Assembly: GCF_014192095.1 (NCBI RefSeq)
Contig: NZ_JACHXN010000025.1
Location: 17,996-81,995 of the forward strand
Direction of reading: 5' to 3'
Source of the DNA: Phyllobacterium trifolii
Lineage (GTDB): Bacteria > Pseudomonadota > Alphaproteobacteria > Rhizobiales > Rhizobiaceae
Length of the DNA: 64,000 bases
The notes beneath the pieces were generated by a model. The model saw only the letters and a list, made by a program, of their open reading frames with translations, did not search any database and was not told the origin of the DNA. Every line of letters starts with the position of its first letter. Position 1 is the first letter of the stretch. The position numbers were made by a program, and so were the translations under genes. Shown here one piece after another: positions 62,876 through 64,000 of this stretch.

Positions 62876-63841
62876 ATGCTTGATACGCCTAAATCCGAAC
62901 CGAAGGACCTCGAAGCAATTGCCCGCACCGGTGGGACTTTTCGTCGTATGGCAGCGCGCGTACCCACCTACTTAACGGACCTGCGGGAAAATCCCGCCTG
63001 GCTGCCGATGTTCCTGTTGGCCCGCACGATACCTTTCCGTCGAGCACATTGGCTTACCGCAAAACCTGTTCCGCCCTCAGAAACTGCAGCATCATCGATG
63101 TTTGGGCAGATCGAGGCCGATGAAGTCGCGTCAGAACTGAAAAGAACGGGAATCTCTGCCGGCCTGACGTTGCCTGCATCAATCCATGAGGAAATCGCCC
63201 GCTTCGCGCATGAGACGCCATGCTTTGGCAATTTTGACCGCGAACTGGAGTTTGTCGCCGGAGAGCACGCGGAAGCCGAACGACGCTTCGGGCGCACCAT
63301 ACTCAGCGGTCATCATTTCGAACGGGTCCTACAATGCGAGGCAGCAGTGGCTGTTCAGAGAGACCCACTGCTTCTCGATGTTGCAAGACATTATCTTGGC
63401 GGTGAGGCGAAATTGATCACCACTCGCACGTGGTGGAGCTTTCCGACGAAAACTGCATCTGAAGCCGACCTAAGCCGGGCCTCGTTCAAATTCCATTTCG
63501 ACCTCGATGATTGGCGAATGCTGAAGTTCTTCTTCTATCTGTCCGACGTCGATGCGGATGCAGGCCCGCACGTCTACGTCCGAGGCAGCCATAATCGTCG
63601 GCGAGTGAAGCACCAATTGACGCTGCTCGTAGGCCACCCAGCGGATGAAGTTCTGAATTTTTATGGTGAAAATAATGCTGTCATGCTGACGGGAAAGGCT
63701 GGGACCGGTTTTGTCGAGGACCCGTTTGGTTTCCATATGGGAACCTTGGCGAAGAACACTCCGCGTCTCATGATGGAAGTCGGATTTGGCGTATCCAAGC
63801 CGTCAAAGCGACGTTATCACGGTGAGCCAGTAGTACGATAG
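62876..63841 (+). CDS. Phytanoyl-CoA-dioxygenase-like (2OG-Fe(II)) protein
   Basis: A 321-residue protein related to non-heme iron, 2-oxoglutarate-dependent dioxygenases of the PhyH family. The iron-binding HxD is in FKFHFDLDDW; the distal histidine is in DPFGFHMG, and the arginine that would hold 2-oxoglutarate follows in NTPRLMMEVGFG. VYVRGSHNRR is another PhyH-type segment. The N-terminal 100 residues are not recognised. The ATG follows AAGGGG by five bases. The substrate is unknown; related enzymes hydroxylate lipids, amino acids or antibiotics. It lies directly before the probable insertion sequence at the window edge. Confidence 0.8.
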   Translation: MLDTPKSEPKDLEAIARTGGTFRRMAARVPTYLTDLRENPAWLPMFLLARTIPFRRAHWLTAKPVPPSETAASSMFGQIEADEVASELKRTGISAGLTLPASIHEEIARFAHETPCFGNFDRELEFVAGEHAEAERRFGRTILSGHHFERVLQCEAAVAVQRDPLLLDVARHYLGGEAKLITTRTWWSFPTKTASEADLSRASFKFHFDLDDWRMLKFFFYLSDVDADAGPHVYVRGSHNRRRVKHQLTLLVGHPADEVLNFYGENNAVMLTGKAGTGFVEDPFGFHMGTLAKNTPRLMMEVGFGVSKPSKRRYHGEPVVR

Positions 63842-63910
63842 CCGATCACACTATTCGAGCGGGCCCGATTGGGCCGGCACCGACCAGAAAGGGCTGCTTC
63901 TGGCGGATAC

Positions 63911-64000
63911 TGTTGAAAAACTCATTGTTGCAGGCGCTTGGGACGCATGATTCAATCCTCTGAGTGATTTGGCAGGGGATCAGGCGATGATGGGATTTCA
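63911..64000 (+). mobile_element. Probable left end of an insertion sequence (truncated by window)
   Basis: CTGTTGAAAAACTC begins a stretch that ends with GGGGATCAGGCGATGATGGG, a start region that I recognise from transposases beginning MMG in the IS5/IS1182 group. Only the first codons of the frame (from about 63987) are inside the window. The terminal repeat and target duplication cannot be checked here. Confidence 0.4.

Overview
The window looks like chromosomal DNA of an alphaproteobacterium of the order Hyphomicrobiales (Rhizobiales), in the Phyllobacterium / Brucella-Ochrobactrum / Mesorhizobium range. This is inferred from gene content and style: an ArsR-methyltransferase regulator overlapping metF, bluB behind a cobalamin riboswitch, an orphan NtrY-type kinase, an HWE-type kinase, many CUT1 sugar transporters and short palindromic intergenic repeats. 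No rRNA or tRNA gene was found, so the assignment is an inference. The window holds about 57 credible protein genes, one of them broken by a frameshift.

Layout. 1-7.1 kb: an EamA permease, a 28-residue membrane peptide, metF with its regulator and a palindromic operator, a DUF2293 protein, bluB with its riboswitch, a MOSC protein and ettA. 7.8-11.6 kb: a three-gene operon of lipase-like hydrolase, class III CoA-transferase and thiamine-diphosphate enzyme. 11.7-14.4 kb: a lipid-linked sugar set (GT2, frameshifted LAB_N protein, ArnT-like transferase). 14.5-16.2 kb: a probable nuclease toxin and immunity pair. 16.2-19.4 kb: an esterase, UDP-glucose dehydrogenase and an aldo/keto reductase.

19.5-30.5 kb: two divergent operons for amino sugars. 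The left one carries murQ, a CUT1 ABC transporter and a Gfo/Idh/MocA oxidoreductase. The right one carries a kinase, a GntR regulator, a SIS-type deaminase and nagA, followed by pncA. Between them lie two oppositely oriented copies of an 18-bp sequence that probably bind the GntR protein. A 276-bp palindromic element then precedes ugpBAEC (glycerol-3-phosphate uptake), and metNIQ follows on the other strand.

38.4-51.0 kb: a GGDEF/EAL protein, an unusual fusion of a polytopic membrane domain to a hotdog thioesterase, and an eight-gene operon. The operon encodes a betaine-type (Opu/ProX) ABC transporter, two LLM flavin monooxygenases, an ornithine-cyclodeaminase relative and a histidine-ammonia-lyase relative that lacks the Ala-Ser-Gly triad needed to form MIO. 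I read the operon as a catabolic pathway for a quaternary-ammonium compound, with ergothioneine or hercynine as attractive but unproven substrates. It is the best candidate here for an undescribed system.

51.2-64 kb: a cupin, a deformylase-like protein without two of three metal ligands, an NtrY-like kinase, a 33-residue membrane peptide, a DUF1772-like protein, an HWE kinase, a small heme-copper-oxidase-like membrane protein, an acyltransferase, a nucleotide cyclase with four tandem PAS repeats, a phytanoyl-CoA-dioxygenase-like protein and, at the right edge, the probable start of an insertion sequence.
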